Positions 1-7,933 of a stretch of 47,592 nt of DNA are shown here, piece after piece; within the stretch, counting starts at the first letter, position 1; each line of letters opens with the position of its first letter. The notes beneath the pieces are model-generated. The model searched no databases. It saw only the letters and a list, made by a program, of their open reading frames with translations, and was not told the DNA's origin. Source of the DNA: an uncultured Bacteroidales bacterium. Lineage in GTDB: Bacteria > Bacteroidota > Bacteroidia > Bacteroidales > UBA932. The DNA is taken from contig CAKVCK010000026.1 of assembly GCA_934725575.1 (NCBI GenBank), forward strand, positions 1 to 47,592. Direction: 5' to 3'. A program made the position numbers and the translations under genes.

Positions 1-128
1 GCGGCGAAAACCCGCTGGGTATTGAGCCCGGCGCTCAGCTTCAAAGCCCTGATGTACATAGGGATAAGCTGTTCCATCCCCAGAGCCTCCTTGCGGGGCG
101 TGCCTTTTATCTTCTGAAACTCCGCCAT
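1..128 (-). CDS. DciA/DUF721-like protein, N-terminal part (cut by window edge)
   Basis: Reading the minus strand from an ATG at 128-126 gives MAEFQKIKGTPRKEALGMEQ and about 22 further residues before the window ends. The stretch with 'LIPMYIRALKL' resembles the start of the DUF721 (DciA-like) family, which commonly follows recF in Bacteroidota. DciA proteins help load the replicative helicase in bacteria without DnaC. The start lies two bases after the recF stop codon (TGACGATG), so the two genes are translationally coupled. Only about 42 residues are visible, so the family call rests on the context and a short motif. No alternative reading frame is open here. Confidence 0.6.
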   Translation of the reverse strand, partial: MAEFQKIKGTPRKEALGMEQLIPMYIRALKLSAGLNTQRVFA

Positions 129-130
129 CG

Positions 131-1228
131 TCAAATCTCCCTGAACTCTCCCCCGACAGCCTCGAAATAAGCCCTGTCCGCGGTCAAACCATCAACAATC
201 CCCGACATCCGGACCTTGTTGCTGTCTGTTATGAATATCTGGCCGAAGTCGCTCCCGGCGACCATCCCAAGCAGATTCGAGATTCTGCTCATATCCAGTT
301 TGTCGAACACATCATCCAGCAGCAGCATCGGCGGGAAGCCGTACCTGCGCTTCATAAGCTCGTACTGGGCGAACTTCAAGGAGACCAGAAACGACTTCTG
401 CTGTCCCTGCGAGCCGCAACGCCTGATCGGAAAGCCGTTCATCTCAAAAAGGAAATCATCCCTCTGAATCCCTGCGGTGGTGTATTTGAATATCCTGTCT
501 TTCTCCCGGGAAGCCTTCAGCAGCTCGACCAGCGAGCCTTTCCTCAAGTCCGACCTATAGTCAATCGACACAGTCTCGCGGCCACCTGAAAGCGTTGCGT
601 AATGCTCGGCCACCAACGGTAGAAGGTCCTTGACAAAAGCGTCCCTCTTGCCGTGGATCACACCGGCATATTCATTCATCCTTTCGTCGAACACGTCCAG
701 AAGCGACTCGTCGAAGGTTCCGTCCTTGAGCACCTTGTTGCGCTGGAAAAGGAAACGGTTGTACTGCTGCATCGCGGCGAGATATTCCCTGTCCATCTGC
801 GACAGCACGGAGTTGACGAACCGCCGCCTGTCGTCACCGCTCTCGCTGACGAGGGAAGTATCTGACGGTGAGACCATCACTATCGGCAGTACCCCGATGT
901 GCTCGGAGATCTTCGAATATGCCTTGTCGTCCCTCCGGACCTTCTTCTCGCCCTTGCCGTCCACCTGCACCGAGAACCGCGCGTCCGGCCCTATATTCAT
1001 TGAATATGTCCCTGAGACCGCGAATGTGTCGGTACCGTGCCGAAAGTTGAACCTGTCTGACGAGGCGAATGCGCTTTTGGTCATCGAAAGGTACCAGACG
1101 GCATCCATAAGATTTGTCTTCCCCTCCCCGTTATTGCCTGAGATGCAATTGATGTTGGGAGAGAAAGACAATTCCTGAAACGCTATGTTCCTGAAATTCT
1201 GGACGACTATTTTCTTTAGTGCCGGCAT
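131..1228 (-). CDS. recF: RecF, DNA gap-repair ATPase
   Basis: RecF binds gapped DNA and helps RecO/RecR load RecA at stalled forks. The protein begins MPALKKIVVQNFRNI and has a Walker A motif (GNNGEGKTN) near residue 32. The ABC-type signature lies in 'RRCGSQGQQK' and Walker B is in 'PMLLLDDVFDKLD', all in SMC/RecF order. With the start at 1228 the length is 365 residues, normal for RecF. A longer reading to 1264 would add 12 residues, but that extension covers the -7 box at 1252-1259, so the inner ATG is preferred. The downstream gene overlaps its stop region. Confidence 0.95.
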   Translation of the reverse strand: MPALKKIVVQNFRNIAFQELSFSPNINCISGNNGEGKTNLMDAVWYLSMTKSAFASSDRFNFRHGTDTFAVSGTYSMNIGPDARFSVQVDGKGEKKVRRDDKAYSKISEHIGVLPIVMVSPSDTSLVSESGDDRRRFVNSVLSQMDREYLAAMQQYNRFLFQRNKVLKDGTFDESLLDVFDERMNEYAGVIHGKRDAFVKDLLPLVAEHYATLSGGRETVSIDYRSDLRKGSLVELLKASREKDRIFKYTTAGIQRDDFLFEMNGFPIRRCGSQGQQKSFLVSLKFAQYELMKRRYGFPPMLLLDDVFDKLDMSRISNLLGMVAGSDFGQIFITDSNKVRMSGIVDGLTADRAYFEAVGGEFREI

Positions 1229-1251
1229 CTTGTCTTCTTCTGTACGGAAGA

Positions 1252-1259
1252 CAAATATA
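1252..1259 (-). promoter_or_regulatory. Bacteroidota -7 box for recF
   Basis: The minus strand reads TATATTTG, a perfect TAnnTTTG. Transcription would start a few bases downstream near 1246, leaving a leader of about 18 bases before the preferred recF ATG at 1228. Confidence 0.6.
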
Positions 1260-1310
1260 GTCATTTTCAGACTTAGAAACCGCTATAATCTGTTAAAAAT
1301 TCACACTTGC

Positions 1311-1332
1311 ATAAAACCGGCACTGAAGCCGG
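1311..1332 (-). terminator. Rho-independent terminator of the PUL operon
   Basis: On the minus strand CCGGC-TTCAGT-GCCGG is followed by TTTTAT. It stands directly after the stop of the SDF symporter and before the recF promoter, so it marks the 3' end of the long operon. Confidence 0.55.
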
Positions 1333-1335
1333 AAA

Positions 1336-2502
1336 CTATTCCTTTTTGCCTCCAAAGAACTTATCTATCACAAGCGCTATGGCAGCGTCACCGCTGACGT
1401 TGCAGGCAGGACCGTAACCGTCAAGGGCAAGATAGATGGTCATCATCAAGGCGCACTGGTCCGGAGTGAAGCCAAGGACCGACTCCAGAAGGCCCACGGA
1501 AGCCATAAGGACACCACCCATCACTCCCGGAGCGGCGACAGCGGCGATGGCCTGAAGCAGGACAAAGTTCATAAACAGGCCGAACGATATGTCGATTCCG
1601 CACATATAGGCCACAGCCACCGAGGTGACGGTCAACTTGATGGTCGATCCGCACATATGGACGGTGGAGCAAAGAGGCACGACGAAATCAGCGATGTCCT
1701 TGCGGGTGCCGTTCTTTATGGCGCAGTCAAGGGTCACCGGAATCACAGCAGAGCTGGAGCAGATTGAGAATCCCGTCAGATAAGCCGGGATGATGTTCCA
1801 GAGGCATTTGAAAGGGTTCTTTCCGGCGACCGCGCCGGCGATGATGTACTGGAGGACCAGATAGCAGATCGACAGGACAACTCCTGTTCCGATCACCTTG
1901 ACTCCCGAGCCCATCACGGCGGCCAGCTTGCCGGAGGCGCTCATCTCGCACATCATAGTGAGGATGTAGAACGGCAGAAGTGGGATGATCACCTTCTCGA
2001 TGGTGAGTTTCACGATCTCCCCGAACTCATCAAAGCCTTTCTTCAGTCCGTTGGCACCTGTGAATATGATTCCGACTCCCACCATAAAGGACAGAAGCAG
2101 AGCCGTCAGGATGTCGCAGACCGGAGGAATCTTCAGGTTGATGTACGGCTCGAAAGTCTTGCCGTCCACGGCCGATGTCGAGATCTCGCCTACCTGAAGG
2201 TAATGCGGAAAGAGTTCGGTGGCGCAGCCGTATGAGAACAGGCCGGCGCCTACCGTGGAGAGATAGGAGATCACCATAACGGCTATCAGCATCTTCCCGG
2301 CTCCCTTTCCGAGGTTCGCCACGGAAGGGGTCACAAGCCCCAGCACCAAAAGGGGCACGATGAACTTGAGGATCTGGGCGAACAATACATTGAATGTCTT
2401 GAGGATGCGCACGAGCACATCAGGGGCGATGAGTCCGAGCAGGGAACCCAACGCAATCGCTATCAAGACTTTCGGGAACAGTCCCAGTTTTATCTTTTTC
2501 AT
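1336..2502 (-). CDS. SDF-family dicarboxylate/amino acid:cation symporter
   Basis: A 388-residue inner-membrane carrier of the DAACS/SDF family (GltP, SstT, DctA relatives), which takes up dicarboxylates or small amino acids with Na+ or H+. Hydrophobic segments run from residue 8 onward. The serine-rich hairpin motif (FSICSSSAVIPVT) is near residue 245, followed by PLCSTVHMCGSTI, the counterpart of the family's PLGATxNxDGT motif. The last segment (LDGYGPACNVSGDAAIAL) matches the substrate-binding TM8 region. The substrate cannot be read from the sequence. It is the last gene of the operon and its ATG abuts the stop codon of the GDPD-GH13 gene with no spacer. A transporter of this type in a glycan locus is unusual. 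Confidence 0.85.
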   Translation of the reverse strand: MKKIKLGLFPKVLIAIALGSLLGLIAPDVLVRILKTFNVLFAQILKFIVPLLVLGLVTPSVANLGKGAGKMLIAVMVISYLSTVGAGLFSYGCATELFPHYLQVGEISTSAVDGKTFEPYINLKIPPVCDILTALLLSFMVGVGIIFTGANGLKKGFDEFGEIVKLTIEKVIIPLLPFYILTMMCEMSASGKLAAVMGSGVKVIGTGVVLSICYLVLQYIIAGAVAGKNPFKCLWNIIPAYLTGFSICSSSAVIPVTLDCAIKNGTRKDIADFVVPLCSTVHMCGSTIKLTVTSVAVAYMCGIDISFGLFMNFVLLQAIAAVAAPGVMGGVLMASVGLLESVLGFTPDQCALMMTIYLALDGYGPACNVSGDAAIALVIDKFFGGKKE

Positions 2503-4950
2503 TTACTCTGTCACTTTGCAGATTACGGAACTAACGCCTTTGATCCTGAGAGAGAGTCCGCCGGAAACCTTCCTGACGGAAAGCGCCTTAGGATCTCCAT
2601 AGACCACCTCCAGTTTCTTGTAGCCGGAGACCTCGGCGGAAGCCTCCCCGGAACGAGGGTTGATGATCACAAGATATTTCCCGTCATCAGAAAATCTTTC
2701 ATACACAGCTGGATAAGGCAACTGAGGGTCGCTGATATATTTCCAGCCGCCGATATTTCCCAAAGCGGGAACGGAGGCACGGAGCGCCAGCAGACCTTTT
2801 GTCCACGAATATATTGAAGCGGGATCATTGATCTCTTTCTCGACCGTAGGTCTCGAAGGGCTTTCGTCCACAGGCAGATACAGTTTCGATGGATCACAGG
2901 TAGAGAATCCTGCGGTCGGGCCGTCGGACCACTGCATCGGAGTCCTTTCCGCTGACCTGTCGCGGCTTCCCTCAACGGCCGACACACCGTCCATAGACCT
3001 CATCCCGATCTCCTCTCCGTAATAGACGATCGGCACCCAAGGCATCGTCAGGAAGAATGTCATCATCACCTTCAGTTCTTCAGGCGTGGATCTCTGGTTG
3101 CGGTTCATCCTCCAAGTGTCGTGGCTGGAGGTAGGCATACACGGGAATCCGTGGCCGAGGGTCTTGCTGTACATTTCCTCGAAAGGCACCACGAACGATG
3201 CGATCTGTCCCTTTCCGGACTTGTCGAACCAACAATCCTTAGGCGGGTATATTCCCGTCTCACGGTCCGCGCTACGCTCTGTGTTGTAAACCAGGTCGCG
3301 GTACATTGTGGTTCCGCATCCGTTGTGACGGATGATGTCGATGTCGAATCCGCAGGAAATGGACTCCACAGGGCTGGACCACTCAGAAAGGAATATCCTG
3401 TCGGGATAGTTCGCGGTAGTCCAGGAGAAAATCTCGTTCCAGAGCCTGCGCACTCCATTGAACTCCTTGTCATCCCCCTTGACCAGAGACCAGGCGAGAT
3501 CGCAGCGGAAACCGTCCACGCCCTTGTCGAACCAGAACGCTATGATGTTCTTGAGTTCCTGTCTGACCATTCTCGGACCCGGAGCGTCGTAGGACTGCTC
3601 CCAAGGCTTGGACGGATCCGGTGACTGATAGCCATAGTTCAAGGCCGGCTGCACGTCGTAGTAGTTCTTCATGTACATCTTGCCACGGGGATACTCCTTG
3701 GCGACCCATTTCTTCTTCTCGGACTTGCGCACATCAGCCTTGGAGGCATCCGTCCAGAGATAGTAGTCGGCGTAGTGTCCGTTCCTGTCTCCATTGGCGG
3801 ACTCGACAAACCACGGATGCTTGTCCGAGGTGTGGCCGGCAACCAGATCCAGACAGACCTTAATTCCTTTGGAATGTGCATCCTCAACGAGTCTTACCAG
3901 ATCAGAGTTCGTGCCGAAACGAGGGTCTATCTTATAGTAGTCGGTGATGTCATAGCCACCGTCCTCAAACTCACTGCAGAACACCGGGCTGATCCAGATC
4001 GTGTTGAATCCCAGATCCTTGACATAGTCCAGTTTCGAGCGTATTCCCTCCAGGTCCCCGTAGCCGTCACCGTCGCTGTCCTTGAAGGAGGACGGATAGA
4101 TGTGGTAGATCGCCGCGGAATCAAGCCACTGAGGATAGGACTGGCTGGAAAGATTCCCGTCCAGACCAAGGCCTTCCCAGTCATTGCAGGTTCCTCCTCG
4201 CACTCCCATCGAGATCAGTTTCTTGACAAGCTCACCATTCCCGACAGGGATTCCGTAGCACTCTACCGGGATTCCTTTTGAATGGCAGTAATCCACAAGT
4301 TCCTGCGTCACATTTGTGGATTTCGGTCTGATCACCAGATTCTTGACCTTGGCGCTGCAGGTGTCGATCATCTCCTTGTTGAACCTGCCCTTCATAAACT
4401 CCAGCGGGGCATCTGTCATCGTCGATGCCGTAAGGATGTTGTCCCACCTGAATGATGTCAGCACATAGTTCCCGTCGAAGCCGAAGTCGTGAAGAGCCTT
4501 TATCGTCTTTCTGATGCCTTCGCCCTCAACCCACTTGAGTTCCACGTACGGAGTGAATCCGCCAAGCTTGCAGGCCTCAAGATAGGTCTCGAACGTAGGG
4601 ATCCTGAGCGTCTCCTTGTACTTCTCGTTCCATCCGTACCCTCCGTCAATCCACAGTTCCTGCAACTCTTTCATGGTGTACTTGGAAAGTGAGTCGGTTC
4701 CGTTTGTCGTACGGTCAAGTTTCCTGTCGTGCATACAGACCAGGACTCCGTCCTTGGTCATGGCCACGTCCGTCTCCATACCTTTATAGACCGGAATCTT
4801 GGCGGCCTCGAAGAAAGCAAGCGAGGTGTTCTCCGGAAATTTGTCAGAAAGTCCTCTGTGAGCCTGAAGGATAAAATCCTGGGCGTTCAGCGAGCCGGCG
4901 CCAAGCACCATGGCCGACGCTGTGATGATTCCACGCGCAAAAATATTCAT
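2503..4950 (-). CDS. GDPD::GH13 fusion: glycerophosphodiesterase domain plus alpha-glucosidase
   Basis: An 815-residue secreted two-domain enzyme. After a signal peptide (about residues 1-23), residues 27-265 form a glycerophosphodiester phosphodiesterase domain with the expected catalytic residues H31-R32, E59, D61, H74 and E137. Residues 278-815 are a GH13 alpha-amylase-superfamily domain. It opens with 'IYHIYPSSFKDSDGDGYGDL' and carries the nucleophile D484 (GFRCDLAW), acid/base E523 (LSEWSS) and D611 (SSHD). The 'ERTPMQW' signature is typical of alpha-glucosidases and oligo-1,6-glucosidases. Region I reads DLVAGH where the family usually has DxxxNH. Both domains look catalytically complete. 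The gene lies two bases after GH97 in the operon. Two unrelated hydrolases on one chain suggest a substrate with both a glycerophosphodiester and an alpha-glucoside bond. Confidence 0.9.
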   Translation of the reverse strand: MNIFARGIITASAMVLGAGSLNAQDFILQAHRGLSDKFPENTSLAFFEAAKIPVYKGMETDVAMTKDGVLVCMHDRKLDRTTNGTDSLSKYTMKELQELWIDGGYGWNEKYKETLRIPTFETYLEACKLGGFTPYVELKWVEGEGIRKTIKALHDFGFDGNYVLTSFRWDNILTASTMTDAPLEFMKGRFNKEMIDTCSAKVKNLVIRPKSTNVTQELVDYCHSKGIPVECYGIPVGNGELVKKLISMGVRGGTCNDWEGLGLDGNLSSQSYPQWLDSAAIYHIYPSSFKDSDGDGYGDLEGIRSKLDYVKDLGFNTIWISPVFCSEFEDGGYDITDYYKIDPRFGTNSDLVRLVEDAHSKGIKVCLDLVAGHTSDKHPWFVESANGDRNGHYADYYLWTDASKADVRKSEKKKWVAKEYPRGKMYMKNYYDVQPALNYGYQSPDPSKPWEQSYDAPGPRMVRQELKNIIAFWFDKGVDGFRCDLAWSLVKGDDKEFNGVRRLWNEIFSWTTANYPDRIFLSEWSSPVESISCGFDIDIIRHNGCGTTMYRDLVYNTERSADRETGIYPPKDCWFDKSGKGQIASFVVPFEEMYSKTLGHGFPCMPTSSHDTWRMNRNQRSTPEELKVMMTFFLTMPWVPIVYYGEEIGMRSMDGVSAVEGSRDRSAERTPMQWSDGPTAGFSTCDPSKLYLPVDESPSRPTVEKEINDPASIYSWTKGLLALRASVPALGNIGGWKYISDPQLPYPAVYERFSDDGKYLVIINPRSGEASAEVSGYKKLEVVYGDPKALSVRKVSGGLSLRIKGVSSVICKVTE

Positions 4951-4952
4951 CG

Positions 4953-6959
4953 CTATTGATTTTTTCGAGTGATGACCGCAGCCCAGCCACCGCCAGGGGC
5001 CATCTTGATTTTCATTTTTCTGTCCGAAGGCACAGCCATCGTCACCTTCCTGTAGTCGGAAGCTATCCTGTGGGCGTTGACTCCGTCACGGAAAACTGTC
5101 ATTGAATATTCCCCCTCAGGCAGGAACCCGAGGTCGATCTCCATCTCGCGGCCGTCCCAGCCGGCCATCGCCCCGACATACCAGGTATCAGCCTTGCGTC
5201 TTGCCATAACCACATATTCAGCGACCTTTCCGTCCAGAGCGACGGTCTCGTCCCAGACGGTAGGGATGGCGGCGATGAAATCGGTGCACTCCTGCTCGGC
5301 CATATAGTTGGTCGGAGAGTCGCACATCATATTCAGAGGAGACTCAAAGACAACATATTCAGCAAGTTGGCGGCAGCGTGTGCCTTGGCTCATCGGTTCG
5401 GTGCGGATCGGCTTGTAGTTCTTCTTGGTGGCGTTCCGCATCGCTCCCTGGGTGTAGTCCATCGGGCCGGCCAGCATCCGGATGAACGGGATCGTCACAT
5501 CGTAGGTGACCTGATCGACCGAAGGATCGCTCCACTTCATCTGCTCCAGACCATGAACGCCCTCGAAATTGACCACGTTCGGATAGGTGCGCTGAAGTCC
5601 GGTCGGCTTGTATGCCCCGTGGAAGTTCATCAGAAGATGGTACTTGGCGCACATCTCGGCGGCCCTCCTGTACCAATCCACCATCGGCTGGTCGTCACGG
5701 TTCATAAAATCCACCTTGAATCCCTTGATCCCCATCTCGGAGAAATGGCGGCAGACGTTCTCCATATCCTTCGCGAAAGGCCAGTAGCCGGCCCAAAGGA
5801 TTATGCCGACTCCCCTTTCCCTGCCGTAAGCGACAAGCTCCTCAAGATCAATCTCCGGGACGACCTGATTCAGGTCGTTGGCGTACTTGACAGCCCAGCC
5901 TTCATCGAGGATGACATATTCAATGTGGTTCGCGGCGGCGAAGTCGATGTAGTACTTGTAGGTGTCGTTGTTGACTCCGGCCTCGAAGTCCACGCCCTTG
6001 ATGTTCCAGGCGTTCCACCAGTCCCAGGCCACCTTGCCGGGACGCACCCAGGACCAGTCTGTGTCAGCGGCAGGGGTGGCGAGTTTCCAGACGATGTCCG
6101 AATCGGTCAGTTCCTTATCGGAGGACGAGATGGCCACAACCCTCCAAGGAAACTTTTCAAAAGGCTGGCACTCAGCGATATAATCCTTCCTCGAATCTAT
6201 CTTTTCCTGCACCATATTGTGCCCGCCGATCTCGGTCTTGTCCGGCACACGGGCGAAATACCCGCTCAATGTCTCCCCGGTACCCTTCTTATAGTTGTAA
6301 AGGAACATTCCCGGGTAGTTCATCAGATCCGCCTCGGTGATCACAACCTTCTTTCCCTCTGGACACTCCACCAGAAGCGGTGCGATGCTGTAGCGCTCGT
6401 TCCACTCGGAAAGGAGCGAGTGCGTGTACGGGCACTGGAAGTCGTTCTCCAGAATCTCATCCAACGATCCTTTCCATTTTTTATGAATATAAGGAATATA
6501 AGCCGTCCTGTCCTCCGGGAAGCGGAAGTCCGCCTGCTCGTCCTTCACGACGAAAGGCTTGTCGAACAAGGAGACAAACCTGTAGGCGCAAGCGTCATCA
6601 TAAGCCCTGAATATGACCTTGAAGCCACGATATTCAAGGGTCAGCTCGTTGTAGTTCTCTCTTACCTCGGCCTTCTTGTAGGCCACGGCCTTCACGGTTC
6701 GGTTGGCGGAACCGGTTCTCGCGCGTCTAAGTTTGGATTCAGGTCCTCCGTAAACGGTACCGTCCGTCAGAGACATCGACAGGCTGGAGTTCTCCAGCAG
6801 AAGGACATCATCGTGGGTCAGACTGTAACGGATCCCTCCGTCCGTGGAGATCTCAACCTTCATCCGCCCGTCAGGGGATTTCAGAGTGAAAGCCTTCGGG
6901 GCCGCGGACAAGCCGGCGGCCACCGAAAGCAGTGCGAAAAACAATAATATTCTCTTCAT
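4953..6959 (-). CDS. GH97 glycoside hydrolase, retaining-type active site
   Basis: A 668-residue secreted enzyme with a signal peptide ending near residue 20. The N-terminal beta-sandwich opens with 'FTLKSPDGRMKVEI' and is followed by a TIM barrel, the usual GH97 architecture (SusB family). In the barrel, 'FKVDFM' places D417 at the nucleophile position of the retaining subgroup, and E472 (GLEQ) lies exactly 55 residues later, the spacing known for BtGal97b (D415/E470). The motif NFHGAYKPTG has Gly where inverting SusB-type enzymes have a catalytic Glu (NAHEA). The enzyme is therefore probably a retaining alpha-galactosidase or alpha-glucosidase, not a SusB-type inverting glucoamylase. It is co-transcribed with its neighbours at spacings of 1-2 bases. 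Confidence 0.9.
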   Translation of the reverse strand: MKRILLFFALLSVAAGLSAAPKAFTLKSPDGRMKVEISTDGGIRYSLTHDDVLLLENSSLSMSLTDGTVYGGPESKLRRARTGSANRTVKAVAYKKAEVRENYNELTLEYRGFKVIFRAYDDACAYRFVSLFDKPFVVKDEQADFRFPEDRTAYIPYIHKKWKGSLDEILENDFQCPYTHSLLSEWNERYSIAPLLVECPEGKKVVITEADLMNYPGMFLYNYKKGTGETLSGYFARVPDKTEIGGHNMVQEKIDSRKDYIAECQPFEKFPWRVVAISSSDKELTDSDIVWKLATPAADTDWSWVRPGKVAWDWWNAWNIKGVDFEAGVNNDTYKYYIDFAAANHIEYVILDEGWAVKYANDLNQVVPEIDLEELVAYGRERGVGIILWAGYWPFAKDMENVCRHFSEMGIKGFKVDFMNRDDQPMVDWYRRAAEMCAKYHLLMNFHGAYKPTGLQRTYPNVVNFEGVHGLEQMKWSDPSVDQVTYDVTIPFIRMLAGPMDYTQGAMRNATKKNYKPIRTEPMSQGTRCRQLAEYVVFESPLNMMCDSPTNYMAEQECTDFIAAIPTVWDETVALDGKVAEYVVMARRKADTWYVGAMAGWDGREMEIDLGFLPEGEYSMTVFRDGVNAHRIASDYRKVTMAVPSDRKMKIKMAPGGGWAAVITRKNQ

Positions 6960-6960
6960 T

Positions 6961-7929
6961 CTAAAGTATAAATGTGCAGGTTACAGGATAGTGGTCCGAG
7001 ATGAAATAGACCCCATAGTCGTGACCGTTGACAGTGATGAACTCCTGAGCCTCGGCTCCACGGTAGAAGATGTGGTCGATGTTGCCGCTGGCCTTGTTGT
7101 AGTCCGGATCGAATCCGTTGAAGCTGATTGCCCCGTCATAGTACTTGGCGTCCTCTCTGGCCGACCACATATATTCAACAAGCGGCTCAAGGCTCCTCGG
7201 ACCGTTTCTAGTGGCACCGTCCGACCTGGCACAGTTCAAGTCCCCGGTGACGAACACGGCGGCGTTCTCGCCTTTCACCTTCGCCTCGATCTCGCTCTCA
7301 AGGATCTCGGAGGCCTTGCGGCGAGGTTCGATGTTGAATATCTTGTTCCCGTCTGCGTCCATAATCTCGGGATCGTGGGTGTAGTGGGTGTCGAAGAAAT
7401 ACACGGTCCTGCCGGTGGCCTTGACCTTTAACTTCACCCACACGCAGCCTCTGACCTGCCATCCGGAAGCCCCGCACGGGTAGTGCACAGGCTTCAGATG
7501 ATCCTCCTCGTTGTAGTAGAACACACCTGCGTCCAGCCTCTCGAAAAGAGACTTGCGGAACATTATGGCGTTCAGCGGAAGATGGTCGTTGACCACGGTC
7601 GGATTCGAGCCATCATATTCATAGACATTGTAGATCTCATATTCAGTGGCGACAGCGAGATCCCTCAGGGTGTGCTTCTTGGCCTCCTGCAAGCCGATGA
7701 TGTCCGGCTGGATATCGCTAAGCATCGACAAATAGGCGTTTTTCCTGTAGGACCAAAGCTTGATCCCCGAATCCTCCGATCCGTTCCTGACATTGGATGA
7801 CATCACCTTTATCTCCGTCCGTCCCGCCTGCGGCTGTTCGGAGATCTCGGTCTCGGGCTTGTCGGCCTCCGTCTTCCCGCAGGAAGCGAGGGCGGCGGCC
7901 AGCATCATTATCGATAATATTCTTTTCAT
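6961..7929 (-). CDS. Endonuclease/exonuclease/phosphatase (EEP) family lipoprotein
   Basis: A 322-residue lipoprotein; the lipobox ALASC places Cys at residue 17. The EEP fold motifs occur in order: VMSSNVRNG, IIGLQEA with the metal-binding Glu, DTHYTHD, FVTGDLNCA, GNIDHIF, and the C-terminal SDHYPV. The family includes Mg2+-dependent phosphodiesterases acting on DNA, inositol phosphates, sphingomyelin and other phospho-compounds. Surface or periplasmic anchoring and the PUL context argue against a role in DNA repair. It lies between a BACON lipoprotein gene (4 bases) and GH97 (1 base), so it belongs to the operon. Together with the GDPD domain it is the second phosphodiester-cleaving fold in this locus. 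Confidence 0.88.
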   Translation of the reverse strand: MKRILSIMMLAAALASCGKTEADKPETEISEQPQAGRTEIKVMSSNVRNGSEDSGIKLWSYRKNAYLSMLSDIQPDIIGLQEAKKHTLRDLAVATEYEIYNVYEYDGSNPTVVNDHLPLNAIMFRKSLFERLDAGVFYYNEEDHLKPVHYPCGASGWQVRGCVWVKLKVKATGRTVYFFDTHYTHDPEIMDADGNKIFNIEPRRKASEILESEIEAKVKGENAAVFVTGDLNCARSDGATRNGPRSLEPLVEYMWSAREDAKYYDGAISFNGFDPDYNKASGNIDHIFYRGAEAQEFITVNGHDYGVYFISDHYPVTCTFIL

Positions 7930-7933
7930 TGCT

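Noticed and set aside
5367..6947. Long plus-strand open frame of 526 codons opposite GH97
   Set aside because: It is the mirror frame of the GH97 gene, a common effect of codon bias at this GC content; its translation shows no domain.
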